Source: Monocercomonoides exilis (lineage: Eukaryota; Preaxostyla; Oxymonadida; Polymastigidae). From it: 64,000 bases of DNA. The notes beneath the pieces were generated by a model. It ran no database searches, was not told where the DNA came from, and saw only the letters and a list, made by a program, of their open reading frames with translations. The DNA lies in the NCBI GenBank assembly GCA_001643675.2, contig LSRY02000014.1:2501-66500 (forward strand), in the 5' to 3' direction. Below are positions 1 to 11,818 of this stretch, in pieces (position 1 is the stretch's first letter; every line of letters starts with the position of its first letter). The position numbers and the translations under genes are program-made.

Positions 1-1845
1 TAGTAACTTTCCATCCTTCAACCAATCCTTCTTTTCTGTATGTTGATAAGCACTTCCGTATGAATAGCAAACTCTCGTATCATTGCCATTCGTTGTATAC
101 GATTCATAGAACGGGTTATTCAAAGAGAAGAGATTGTTATTGTCTTGAAAAAACACATCATGGCCATATGGAGTGGAAGTGTTGCAACTGCAATCGTGGA
201 AAAAGAAGAAATGACAATAAATGTTGTTACTGGGAGGTGTTGATTGAACTGGCCTGAAATCCAATCCTCCGCCATATGATACAGCTGAGCACGAAATAAA
301 TTGGAGACTCCGCATTTTGAATCCAGCTGGAACATTGCCACATTTCATCCCTCCGCCAAATCTATTTGTTAGTGAGCACGAAGTGAACAAACACTCAAAC
401 ACACAAGCGCTCTCTCCTTTGCCGTTTTCTGCTCCAAAACATGAAGATCCAGAAAACTGAAAAGTTGAAAGTAAAAGTCCTCCTCCAGCACCATTTGCTT
501 TGCATTTATGGAACTCGCAACCACTGATCCTGACACATGATTTAATATTATTAGCATACATCCCTCCTCCATAATCTTTTTGAGCGGAACAAGCATTGAA
601 TGAGTTGTTCTCAGCCTTGACTGAACTGATCGAATTGCAAAAAATTCCTCCCCCTCGACTGTATGCACAGCAGTCATTGAATGAACAAAATTTCACTGAA
701 AGTGTTCCTGATACCTTGTTATGCATATTAATCGCCCCTCCACTCGAAACTCCATCAATTGTATAAGATGACTTTCCACTAGTTTTTGAGCCATTCCACA
801 CACACCAAGTAAATGAATTCGCCCCATTATCTGTCTCATTCTGTCTCCCTGGTTTCGATGGATTCCCTTCACTTCCACTGACTGCAACATTCCCTGATCG
901 ATAGCACCTGATAAATGAAGTATTTGAGGCAGACAAGGATGATGAAGGGCTGTTGAGTGAGGGGACAATGCCCCCATCATACACATCCCACACCGATGAA
1001 AATGAGCACCCACTCATCAGAAACGAGGTTTGGCCCAGCCCTTCACACAGATGTGAAGCTTTCGATGGATTTGTCGAGATGTTGAAGAATTCCAATTGGT
1101 AAAGACACACAAAGTGCGATGAGATGAATGGGACTGAAGACACACAAAAAGATGAGAAATGAGAAGAGCAAACAGAAATATGGCATTTCTCCGAAATCTC
1201 CCCTTCCATTGCTTTTGAAGAGAAAAGTGGAGGGAATATCTGTTCAGTCGAGGTTGAAGTTGAGGTTGAAGACGATTTGAGTGAAATGTTGGTGAACAAT
1301 CCACAGCTCCCACACAAATCAAAGGGCGATGTCACTCTCTCAACTCCAACAACACATCCACTCACTTCAACAAAACATCCATCCGATGCTCTGAGCACAC
1401 TCTCCCCACCGATTTCCATCAATCCCAATGAATTCAGTTTCATTGATGAATTGACCACAACAACACTTCCCTCAACCCCACTTCCACCACACACACCCTC
1501 CTTTCCCCACATTTTCCACTCATCACAAAAACCCCATTTTTCACCTTTCCCAATCTCTCCACTTCTCTCATTCCATTGTTTAGTGCATTTCTTCATCATT
1601 CTCTCTTCTTTCGAGGTTTCTCTCACCCCACCTTCTTTTCCTTCAATATGTGTGTCAAATAAATGGCCAACTCCAATTTTGTTGTTTTGAGCCTTCTCTT
1701 TCCATGTGCCTTCTGGATAATCCAATTCTCCTTCTTTCGCTGATTCCTCAACAAATCCTGCTCCAACACTTGTAGCACCATTGCACACGCACATCACACT
1801 AATTATCCACACACAATATAATATTCCTGACAGCCCCAATACCAT
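1..1845 (-). CDS. Beta-helix surface protein, 5' part, open at left edge
   Basis: Reading the minus strand from the ATG at 1845 gives 615 codons with no stop to base 1, so the gene continues outside the window. Residues 1-25 are a hydrophobic leader (MVLGLSGILYCVWII) typical of a signal peptide. After about residue 330 the protein has repeated Cys- and Gly-rich turns, with motifs such as GGGIFC, GGGMYA and GGGMKC spaced 30-45 residues apart. This is the pattern of right-handed parallel beta-helix (polymorphic outer membrane-like) repeats. I recognise the arrangement as one of the large surface-protein families of oxymonads; members usually end in a transmembrane segment and a kinase-like tail, which would lie to the left of the window. 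Probable role: extracellular or cell-surface protein of unknown ligand. Genes read from the other strand here are shadows. It appears intact as far as it can be seen. Confidence 0.85.
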   Translation of the reverse strand, partial: MVLGLSGILYCVWIISVMCVCNGATSVGAGFVEESAKEGELDYPEGTWKEKAQNNKIGVGHLFDTHIEGKEGGVRETSKEERMMKKCTKQWNERSGEIGKGEKWGFCDEWKMWGKEGVCGGSGVEGSVVVVNSSMKLNSLGLMEIGGESVLRASDGCFVEVSGCVVGVERVTSPFDLCGSCGLFTNISLKSSSTSTSTSTEQIFPPLFSSKAMEGEISEKCHISVCSSHFSSFCVSSVPFISSHFVCLYQLEFFNISTNPSKASHLCEGLGQTSFLMSGCSFSSVWDVYDGGIVPSLNSPSSSLSASNTSFIRCYRSGNVAVSGSEGNPSKPGRQNETDNGANSFTWCVWNGSKTSGKSSYTIDGVSSGGAINMHNKVSGTLSVKFCSFNDCCAYSRGGGIFCNSISSVKAENNSFNACSAQKDYGGGMYANNIKSCVRISGCEFHKCKANGAGGGLLLSTFQFSGSSCFGAENGKGESACVFECLFTSCSLTNRFGGGMKCGNVPAGFKMRSLQFISCSAVSYGGGLDFRPVQSTPPSNNIYCHFFFFHDCSCNTSTPYGHDVFFQDNNNLFSLNNPFYESYTTNGNDTRVCYSYGSAYQHTEKKDWLKDGKLL

Positions 1846-3230
1846 GCCTCTCCAACTGCTTTCTTTTCTTTTTTCTATAACAGAATAATATGGGCACTTC
1901 AACAAAAAAATAATATTCAACTTTTGTTGAATGTTATATTATTATATAAAAATGAATATTCTCATATATTGTTTTTCAAGTTCCATTTTTTGATCCAATG
2001 AATAATAGAGAATGATTCATCCATTTTTGTTGATGTTCTGATATTTCAGCCGTCACTTTTTGTCCAGCAATATCTGCCTCTGAGATGGAACAACACATGA
2101 TTTGGAGCATATAATTTTGATGGCTGTATTTTCATGAGAAAAGGCATCTGGAAAAGAAATGAATGATGTGAAGATTGATGAATACAGATGAACAGAAGAG
2201 ATGCGAGCGATGGAAGTTTTGCTATTCTGCTCCACATGAAAATGTATGTCGTTTGGTGGATTTTTTGTGTTATTTTTATTTGAAGAGATTTTCGATGTTT
2301 TGAAAGAAATGATTGTTTTTGCCCAGATTGGCCGAAATGGACACATTTGGCAAAAGGGATGGGATGCCTAGAACATGGTTATTCGAGCATTGTGGCTGAG
2401 ATTTTGATGTGCTTTTCTTGCAGAAAGAGATGGGATTTCAGTTCAAGGGAAAAAGGTCAAAATGGACAAATGAGTAAAAATGGATCCTTTTTTGTTGAGT
2501 TAAAGAGGATGCAGGATATGATGCAATTTTCAATTGGTATGAGACAAACTCTGTTTTATTCGAATCTTTTCATGAAAAAACTTTTTTTTATTTTTATTTT
2601 CTCAAATTATAGGAATATGAAAGTCATGATAGAAATGTCAGATAGATTTTGTTTGCTGGGAGAATTTCTTTTGGAGAAAGAGATTGAAAAAGAAAATGAG
2701 GAGACAGAAGCAGATTGAAGGCTATTTGCAAATTGGAATGCTATTGAAGAGGAGAAGATCAGACAGAATTGATGATTATGGACGCAAAGAATGGAAGAAG
2801 ATGTCATTGAAACAAGTATTTCGAACTCTTCTTTTATCGACCTTCATTCATCATTGTTTTGGAAGAGAAAAGAAAAGAAATGGATTTCCATCCGTATTAA
2901 CATATTCGCTGGAATGATAAAGGAATGAATGAAAGGAAAAGAAGGCAAACTTTTTTGCAGATGATGATAATTGCTATGAAAAAGCAGAACCAAATTCAGC
3001 GGATGAGCTAGAATTTGAAAGATATTAACGATGGGCTTTCGAATGATATGTTTGCGATTAACTGACAAGAGGAGAGATTGGAAAGTGGAAGGCTTGTGTG
3101 TGTTTTTTTTTGAATTTTTTATATATTTATTTCTCTGATGCTTTTCTATTTTTTATTCTGTGTTTGTAAGTGTGCTTCATAGGATAATATTCTGATTATT
3201 CCGTTGTCAGTTGAGTCGGGGTTGTTCGCG
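1846..3230. other. Intergenic DNA with unassigned coding-like scraps
   Basis: About 1.4 kb upstream of the beta-helix gene. The first 200 bases are AT-rich, as expected for its promoter. From about 2350 to 3060 the plus strand has short open stretches (up to 123 codons) broken by stops in all frames, and one intron-like boundary near 2610. They look like remains of a charged helical protein, but I cannot name it. Confidence 0.4.
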
Positions 3231-4139
3231 CATTATGCGCTTATTCTATTGGCCACCAATTTTGTTGTAACGTCACCATTTGTGTCTTTGCTAGCGCAGT
3301 AGCTTTTGATGAAACTGGGAGCGAGATGTATGGGCAGTTTGCGGATGAAAAAAGATGTCTCTTCAGAGAAGAGGGCATTTGGGTGTTTGTGTTCAGCGCA
3401 GCGCTTCGAGTCAGACGAGCAGGGTTGTTTGAGGATGTCTTTGGAACAGCCATCGACCAGGCGCTTTGGATGCTTTTGACAGTCGTCTTTGGTCCGATGC
3501 ATTTGGCACACTCAGTGAATGCTTCTCCATCATCATCATCATCTTCGTCTTCATCTTCTTGTTCTTGTTCTTCTTCTTGTTCGGCACTTGCCCCGCAGCT
3601 TGTCCCGTGCACTGCATTCTCTCTGGGGGCATCGCTGTCTGTCCTCAGTGCTCTTTCTCTGTCGCATTAGCAGTCGCTTTTCATTCACTGAAGTGGGTTG
3701 CCTTTGAGCAGAACAGAAATGTGGCGGATGAAGTACCTGATGGCAGAGCAGCAGCAGGCGGCACAGCAGGGCAGCTGGTCTTTGGAGCTGTCATCACCTC
3801 CCTCACCGTGTGACACTTCGGCAGATGTGTCTTCGCTTGCGCTTCCGAAGCTAGGGATGTATCATTATAACTTGGTAGCATAGCTGTTGGTGAGCTGTGT
3901 TGTGGGCTCTTCGTTCCACAAGCCATATGGCTCGCCTTGCAGTGTTATGTGCGGCTCCATTCCTCCTCTCTTCCCCTCTAAAGCAGCATCAACAACATCT
4001 GAAGCATCTGGTCCAAGCATGCTAGGCAAACCGTCTGCAGCTTATTTCATCGCGCCAGCTGCACATCTGATCACTCCACAGCAGGCAGAGTGGCTATTCG
4101 AGTGCACCTCATTTTGGATGTGCATTTGGCACAGAAAAA
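3231..4139. other. Higher-GC stretch with simple repeats, probably decayed coding DNA
   Basis: Base composition is clearly richer in G and C than the neighbours, and there is a TCATCATC/CTTCTTC simple repeat near 3530-3590. All frames are short and broken. It lies directly downstream of the IQCH-like relic on the minus strand and may be its lost 3' part, but I find no recognisable motif here. Confidence 0.35.
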
Positions 4140-5640
4140 TAATACTATTTTCTCTTCTTCTTCTTCTTCTTCAGCTTCAACTCATCCCTCAAACACAGCA
4201 ATCGCAATCGCTTCGAGCAAAAAATTCTCGTCAGTTTTTCTAATCTCCGCCTCTTCAAGTGCGTCCTTTACAATCCCACTCGCAATCCGCACAACAACAT
4301 CTCGAGCCATTGCTTGATCATTCTGCTTCCCATCATATGCCTCGACTGCGTTGAGCGAGGCACCATCAGTGCAATTGCAAAAGGTAGCAGCGGAGGACCA
4401 AATAGATCGCAGATCGAAGGAAATGCATTCACATCCTCCTCAACAAAGATCGGCTTGCTCCCAGACTTCGTTCCCACTGACAATGCGAGCGACAGAAGCA
4501 GCGCAACCAGCGGAACTGAAAGGAACTCCAAAATTTTCATATAGATCATCGCAACATTATCCCCTTAGGATCTACAGCTTCGGCTTCGATAGAAGCAGCA
4601 ACGGAGACAGCGGCATATTCTGTGTATCGACCTCACTGATTCTGGCACAACAATCCGCAGGAGCCTCTCATTGAAGTTGCTCAATACTCCTTCTAAATAT
4701 GTGACACTGCCACAATCAATGCGTCCAAAGGGTTTATTGCGGGTGGTGATGAAGATATCGATTATGACTACGATGATTATGATGATAAATGTTTATTCTC
4801 TTCGTTTCTCCGTACAACATGAATCGAAAAACAAAAAGAGAAAACAAATGACAAAGATGAAGACTCAGAGCAAAGAGACAATGGCTGATGTGCACTGGAT
4901 GCAAGAGACTTTTTGAGACTCCCTCATTGCATCAGGCTTCAGCCCCATATGCAGCACAAACAATTCATCCACATTTCAATCTGCAATGCCGACTAGCTGC
5001 TTTAGCTCACAGTTTTTAAGTGACAGGAAAAGATGGACAGGATTACTTCAGGCGAGACGTTGAAATGAGAAGAGGAAGAAGAATTAGTAGCAGAAGTTAA
5101 TGACCAAGTTGAATCCGCAATTGAGATAATAGCTAAGGTGAAACGTCAATGTTCTTCACAAGCTTAAGATTAAATTAACTTGTGAATGTCTATTGTATGC
5201 CTGATTCGTTCGTCCCAGCCGAGTGATGGCAGATGAATGTGAAATCGTTTGCTTTTATGATATCCCATTCTTTCCACAGCTTTCACTGCAACCCCAGACA
5301 CTTCTCCTCCCGCTCTGCTTGTATCTCCTCCAGCTTTTGCAGGAACCATTGTCTTGTCTGAAATGTCTTCCACCTTCTTTGAATGACGGTCGCTGCCTTT
5401 CCTTTCGGTGATTCTCGATGATATAGGCACCTTGCCAGCCACATCCGCACCACTGACTGTATGGCAGTTGCTGCTTTGTCTTCTCTCTTTCCTTGCTTGA
5501 AGCGCTGCCCAGGCTGCCTCAGACACGCCAGCACAGCATCGATGTTCACAAGGCAGCTCAGCATTTGCTCTTCTTTCAGACGGGCATATTTAATGCAAGT
5601 GGAACGATGTATTGCAGGAGACGATTGTAGTTGAGAAGAG
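4140..5640 (-). pseudogene. Decayed IQ-motif protein resembling IQCH
   Basis: Several pieces in different minus-strand frames line up in the order expected for IQ motif-containing protein H. The first, at about 5300-5600, has two IQ calmodulin-binding motifs (AIQSVVRMWLAR and VIQRRWKTFQTR). Next, at 5170-5280 in another frame, is HIHLPSLGWDERIR, which resembles the IHIPSL..D/..IR element that follows the IQ motifs in that family. A degraded RIVVPESVRSIH lies near 4640-4680. Finally TKSGSKPIFVEEDVNAFPSICDLF at 4420-4490 matches the family's TKSGSKRIF.....PP.I.D element in its ATP-grasp-like C-terminal part. Stops and frame changes separate all four, so no full protein can be made. IQCH homologues are mostly found in ciliated or flagellated eukaryotes. 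I base the identity on remembered family motifs. Confidence 0.6.
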
Positions 5641-6053
5641 ACTTATGAAGGAGGGGAAGCAGACAAAGCGAGTTTTGATGTGGAGCAAATATTTCTCACA
5701 AAGACTGTTTGTCACTTTTCGTTTTTAGAAACAAATAGTGGGGTTAGAATGAAAGGAACAACAAAAAATCTGTAATAATAATAATAATTCAATAATTTTT
5801 GCCTGATTTCTTTTATTTTTTGGAAATTGTTAAAGATTGAGTTTTTAATTTGTGTATTGTAATTTTTTTAGAATATTCTGTTTTATCATTTCGATCATTA
5901 TCGAATTAATTATGGCTCATTTCGAGAATTTTCGATCAATGCATAAAGCCAAATTTGGAACGAATATCTTAAGAGTGAATCTTATTGATTTTGAATGCAT
6001 TTGAAACCAGTAATGGAGGATTAACTGGTGGAAGCGTATCAAACATTTACTGA
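5641..6053. other. AT-rich intergenic region
   Basis: About 400 bases, strongly AT-rich, with a (TAA)n run near 5775. An in-frame TGA at 6051-6053 closes the reading frame of the next gene on its 5' side. I see no promoter motif or RNA gene here. Confidence 0.5.
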
Positions 6054-9052
6054 AACGATGTTTTAAATCAATGTTATTTCGGATTGAAGAACAGCACACT
6101 TCACTTGCAAGACGTTGCAATTGATATTGGAAATTCTGGAATTATCTTGAAGGCAGACAAAGGAAGCAATTATCTTTTAAGGAATTTGCCAGTGATTGTT
6201 GATTCAAAAAAGAAAGATTCATTATTGTGCTCGGAAGGATATGCGCAAGCAATAAATATGAGTATTACCCCAACGGCAAAATCAGAGAGTTTGCATTGTA
6301 GCATGTTCAAAACGAATTTTCTTGGTTCTTTTGAGATCACTGGATGTTTATTTCAATCTGTGGCATTTTCAGAAACTTCTTTTGTACAAAATGGAAGAGC
6401 GTCGTCTCTTAACGTTTTTGATTGCACATTTAAGAATTTTTCTGCTTGTGAAAAAGGAGATCAAGACAATGTTGGGATATCGTGTTATTCCAAAGATACA
6501 AAGATAACTGGATGCTTTTTCGAAAAGGTTGATCCTGTTGACGGGAGTATCTTTCCTCATTACGGAATCCCTGGGGAAATATTTCATGAGCTTTATAACA
6601 ATACATTTCTGAAGTGTCAGCGAGGGATTATCAATCACCGAAAGAACGAACAAATATCCGGAGAAACTTTTATTGAGCGTCAAACTCTAAGTTCGGCAGC
6701 CTCTGATGCCATATTTATTGATTGTACGTTTCAGCAATGCTCCTCCGCAACAGATAATGGAGGAGCCTTTAGTGGCGAAAGCAAAGAAGTTCTTGTCAAA
6801 ATGAAACAATGCTTTTTTGATCGATCCAAAGCTGAAAATGATGGATCGGGTGGAGCTGTAGCTATCGGAATTACAAGTTCTTTATTCATCCAATCATGCA
6901 CATTTTCTCACTGCGCTGCAGATGGAGCAGGTGGTGGAGGGGTTTATGCATATTCTGTGAAGGGATGCCTCATAATTTCCGGCTGTATTTTTGATGAATG
7001 TAATTCTCATGATGGTGGAGGGATTGATATCGAGTACTATAACAGCATATGTAATCCAGATACATGCACCATATATTCCTCAATGCGAAATAACGAAGAT
7101 ATTGCCTTTAACGACAACGAAAATTGTCAGTGTAATATATATTTGTGTGTCCTTTTAGTGGATGCTCAACAGCTGGAAAAGGCGGAGGGGCATATATCAC
7201 CAGAAAGAGAGCATTTTATTTCTTTGAAGTATTATTTTCACAGTGTACAGCAACATCTGGTGGAGGGTTGTATTTTCAAATCAAGGACGGTTCACAAGAA
7301 ACTGCAAAACATGAAATTCAAAAGACTTTCTTTGATAAATGTTCCATAGCATGTGGAACGGGTCATGATGCATTTATTTCCGATGTAGCTGGATTAGTTG
7401 GCGATTTGTTTTTGAATTGCAGCAGCAGAACGAACTATCCTGACGAAGTTAGAGTGTTTTTGGAATGCACGGAATCACATCCAAAAAATGAGTGGATTCC
7501 TACTGTTGATCATGGTCCAGCAGGTTGAATTTCGTGTGAAGGAGAAGATATAGATGGATGTGAAGGTTTTACCCGAGCATGCGCATCTATAAGCTATATT
7601 TTGGAGAGGAAAGCGGACGATAACGGCATTTCCATTGAACTAATAGGATCAACTTCTGTCGAAGGTGAGGAATCAACCACAGGAATAAATATTGCAACAA
7701 AAAATTTAATGATAATTGGAAAATATGATGAATCATCTAACGCTGTATTTGTTATCCCTGAAATGGTGATCGACAAATACTTCTTTAATGTGTCTATGAG
7801 AAAACTGGAACTATTGAAATTTGATGTGAGTGTTCCCGGTGCAACGTCTTCGATGGTGCTTCTTTGTGGAACAGGAGAACTTGTGATGAAAAACCAAAAT
7901 ATCAATGGAAAATCAACAGTTAAATACACGAATTCTCTAATAACAGCTGCATCGGGGAAAATAAGCATGGAAAGCGTCACAATTACAGAAATGCGCCCAG
8001 ACAGAATGAGAATTCCTCTTATTTCATTGAATAATGTTGTTGCATCTCTTATGATGTGTGATTTCGAGACAGGAGCTGATGAAGCGTTTGTTGAAAGTGA
8101 TGGCGAAGGTGAGGAATTCTTGTGCTCATACAAGACGGGTGTGGTAGAAGTTGCAGGAGATTCTACAACTATCGATAGATGCACTATAAAATTTAATTCT
8201 CTGATTGGATTAAAAGTTGTTGGAACACAAGTATTCATCAAAGATTCAGACATTACGGATAACACTGTGAGATACGAAACAAATATTCTTAATAGAAATG
8301 TTGCGTGCACAAGCGGTGGTTCAATTAATTATCAAGCAAGCGACAGTTCATTCCTTCAAAAAGTCCAGCACTGGGTGAATGACAGGTGCACAATCAGTGG
8401 TAATATTACGAATGTGGATTCGCCTTTAATTAAGCCAACTATCCGTCAATTGACATGCAAGCCAGAATCAAAAATCTCTAGAGTTGAAGTTTTGTTTATA
8501 GGAACTGATTTCATTTCTTGTGCCATTAGAATTGAAGGAAAATGCGAAAGCGAGCTAGATGAAGCTTATCGTGTTGCTGATTCGATGACATTTACGGAAA
8601 CTGAAAGCGTTGAGGCTATATTAAACTTAATTACAAGACAAAAAGTTTCAGCTTTCAAAAAATCAAGCTCAATAAACTCAACTTCTTCAAAATCGAATGA
8701 AGATTCAGCATCAGACAAAAAAACTGTAATTGCTATTCGAATGAAATATTTAATAATACCAAATTTATCTGGCGGATCGATCTGGGATACCTCAGAGGTT
8801 GAAAGCACAGTTGCAACAACGTTTATTGTTGAAGACGATGATCCAAATCATCCAAAGCCAGATTCAAAAGATCCAAAAACAAAATCACCAAAAAAAGGAG
8901 TAATTATTGGAGCTACATTGGGAAGTATTTTGGGAGTGATAATAATAGTAGCGATTTGTGCAAGTGTTTGCGTATGTTATCGCAGACATTATTGTTGCTT
9001 TCAAATTAAAAATCGTAAATATAATGATAATGACGAATATTCAAGATATTAA
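6054..9052 (+). pseudogene. Beta-helix surface protein with C-terminal membrane anchor, interrupted
   Basis: Nearly continuous coding sequence for a secreted beta-helix protein. It has Cys/Gly repeat turns (NGGAFSG, GSGGAVA, GAGGGGVYA, GGGAYIT, GGGLYF) at 6700-7280, a spacer-and-repeat section at 7600-8500, a proline/lysine linker, then a membrane helix at about 8898-8970 and a short Cys/Arg tail. No signal peptide is visible: the frame is closed upstream by a TGA at 6051, so the 5' end is missing or lies in unseen exons. The frame shifts near 7125-7155 and a TGA interrupts it at 7526-7528. Each break can be removed by a GT-AG interval of 29 or 30 bases, so very small introns are an alternative to decay. 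After the TAA at 9050 the same frame continues as ESEKETEMNVVTDK to a TAG at 9095, a tail that looks like coding. There is no kinase-like domain. Confidence 0.65.
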
Positions 9053-10113
9053 GAAAGTGAAAAAGAAACTGAAATGAATGTTGTTACTGACAAATAGATT
9101 CCAATTAGAATTATCTGCAAAATCTGTATTATTTCATTTTTATGTGTATATATGCACCTTATTGAAATTTTGTTTCTATGTTATTTTTTTTTATTAAATA
9201 ATATTTTTAAAATCATCACTTTTCGTTCAGTAAACAGAATTAATATTCGTATGTATGGAATCATGATTATTCATCCGAAAAGAGTACTGAATATATTCCG
9301 TTTTGTTTTTAGTTTTCGCCAGTATTTTTTGTTGATGAATATTCATTTTTTTGCTTCCAATCCACATTATAATAATATTTTTTAAGTTTAATATCTATGT
9401 TTTTCTTTTTCTGTATTGTAACCGCAATTGCTTGTTATAAAACATAATTTAAAAAATAATGAAAAAAGTCGGAATTTTATATCAGTTTGATTTGAAATAT
9501 CAAAGGTTTAATTATTAAAAAAATAATGTGCATAATTTTACTCAAATAATCTTATCAATTTCGAAAAGAAAACGTTTTCGATTCTTGTTGTGGATTACTT
9601 ATATTTTTCTATTCAAAAGTTATTTGTTTTTAGAAATCACATGTCTTTTTGAACATGATTTGTGATACAACGTATGGTTTAAAAATAGTTGTTAAAAAAA
9701 CTTCACTTTTGTTTTTTTTAATCGCTTAAAAGTTTTGTCGAATAAAAACAAAATCTCATGCAATGGAAATGAAAGCATTGTTCAGTGCATATTCCAATCG
9801 CAATCGAATGTTATTAGTGTGAACAGAAATATATCCACTATATATGGGACAAAATATTTTTATTCAGGCATTTTCATTGAAAAAATATGCACTTTTCATT
9901 GATTTTTTGAGATCAAAAAACAAAATAAAAATGGGTCCATTTTTTGGCATTCATGAAATATTGGAAAACTTAATGTTTTGATTTCTACGATGCCTGTTTT
10001 CGGATATGAAAATCAAATTTATTTTGAAATCTGATAAAGTTTAAAAAAGTTATGAGCGAAACTATATTTTCATGCTTTGTGCATAAAAAGCTTGATAGTC
10101 CGTATTTTCCCCC

Positions 10114-10819
10114 ATATGGGTGATTATTTTTTCAATCATAACTTTTTTCGTGGTGTTGATTTTTCAAAGGTTGTTTGCCTTTGTGAAGAGATTTTGTGTT
10201 CGAATGCTGAATTCATAACAACTGTTTCAAAAACAAATATTTTTGCTCAAATAACGATGATAATGTCATTTGAATGTGTTTTCATTTTTCTATGTTCTTT
10301 TTTTGATGTTCAAGGGAAATTTTCGAACCGAAAGGTTTGAAAGAATAAATTTTTCTTTCAAAATTTATCACCCGTATGCTATTCTTTTTTAAGAATCACG
10401 AATGTTTAATATTTGAAAAAAAAAAAAAAATATCTAGGAAAATTTTCTGTTTCCTCTCACAAAACTTCACTCGAACGAATGAAACAGTATTGTCAAGTTT
10501 GAACTTCCGATTTAGAGAAGTTTCGTGAATGGGAACTGAAATTTGATCAAGATATGAGTTATTATTTTCGAAATCATATTTTTTCTGTCAAAAATTTCTG
10601 TTGGAAAATTTGAAAAGAATATTCATAAATGGACCCTGAAAAGTTATAGATTTTTTTTAATGATGAAGCTTCTATTTTTTCAAATCAGATTTTGGCTTTT
10701 GAAATGAATGATAAACATTTAATGTTTTTTTTTTGATAAATGTTCAGCAAATAATTATGAATTTTCAAAAAAATAATAACACCGAAAAAAGTTATGATTT
10801 CATAAATAATCACCCACAT
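10114..10819. repeat. Widely spaced inverted repeat, about 44-bp arms
   Basis: The left arm (10114-10158) begins ATATGGGTGATTATT and the right arm (10778-10819) is its reverse complement with about four differences and small gaps. The arms enclose some 620 bases without a coding frame. This could be the termini of a non-autonomous transposon, or two opposed copies of a dispersed repeat. Confidence 0.55.
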
Positions 10820-11541
10820 GAATATCACTTTTAGTACAAATGTTGAACATTTGCGACTACTCAAAATAAATAACATATATTTTTCCTCAATTGTTGAAAC
10901 CTTTTTTTTCCAACAAAATCTAATGAAAACATTGATTTTTTTGATTAAAGTCAATAATTATTATCGATGATAATGAAAGAAAAGAAAAGAAAATGTGTGT
11001 GATGATCACAAAAGGAGAAATTTTTCTATAGAAAAAACTTAAACAAAGTGGTGATCATAAATTCTTGAAAATTTTTGTTTTTTGTTTTAAAAGCTTTTCG
11101 TTGACTTTATTTGACCATAAATGTATGTGGAGTCGAATTTTATTGAGCAAGATATATTATTATAAGAAAACTTTAAACAATAACTCAAATCAAAGTGATA
11201 TTCCATTCATCGAAAAAATACTTAATTTCTATGATACTTATTGATATCAAAATAGTTTGTTTTTTTTTAGCCATTTCTAATTTATTTAACTTTAAGATTT
11301 TGGAAATCATACGAAATATGAGGAGCTGAATCAATAAGTGATTATCAACAACTGTTGAATAGTTTATTGATATTCAATTGCACAAAAAGATTTTCATAAA
11401 CTAACTTGTTCACTAGAGTTTTTGAGTCAAGATTTGTATTTCAATGATGAATATAAAGTTACAATCTATGAACAGATCAGTAAACATTATTTCAATATCA
11501 ATCACTATCATCAAGTATCAATAATTAGCAAAAAGTGCATA

Positions 11542-11744
11542 ACAAATGATTTCTTAAAAACCTTTTATTGTGAATTTTTATATTTTATTAAGGTTTTGTT
11601 TTATTATCAATTAATAAACCATTTCAAATATTTATCATTGAATTATCTTGAATTATTGCTAAAGATAACATAACGCATTATTCTAATAAAGAAAATTTGA
11701 TTTTCCTGAAAAGTGGGAATATCATGATAAATAAATATTTTGAT
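11542..11744 (+). repeat. Dispersed 203-bp repeat, copy A
   Basis: Matches 19828-20030 in the same orientation over 203 bases at roughly nine identities in ten, with a single compensated gap. Shared blocks include TTATCAATTAATAAACCATT and ATTATCTTGAATTATTGC. It is noncoding and AT-rich, with no inverted termini of its own. Confidence 0.75.
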
Positions 11745-11755
11745 TAAACCTTTGC

Positions 11756-11818
11756 GACATATTAAATCTGTGGTGTTCGTGTAGGTCGTGAATAAAATCT
11801 TGTGTCGAAGGTTTATTT
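11756..11818 (+). repeat. Short GC-richer repeat, copy A
   Basis: Starts CCTTTGCGACAT and includes TCGTGTAGGTCGT and TTGTGTCGAAGG. It aligns with 56548-56610 (CCTTTGCGACAC, TTGTGTCGGTCGT, TCGTGTCGGAA). The two ends are partly complementary (AAACCTTTGCGACA and TGTGTCGAAGGTTT), so a stem is possible. Function unknown. Confidence 0.45.

Noticed and set aside
3326-3813. Overlapping plus-strand frames of 114-115 codons with Ser or Phe runs
   Set aside because: They arise from a TCATCATC/TTCTTC simple repeat. No start context, domain or consistent frame supports them.
7594-8310. 238-codon minus-strand frame under the second beta-helix gene
   Set aside because: The plus strand carries the family motifs and the membrane segment; the minus frame has none.
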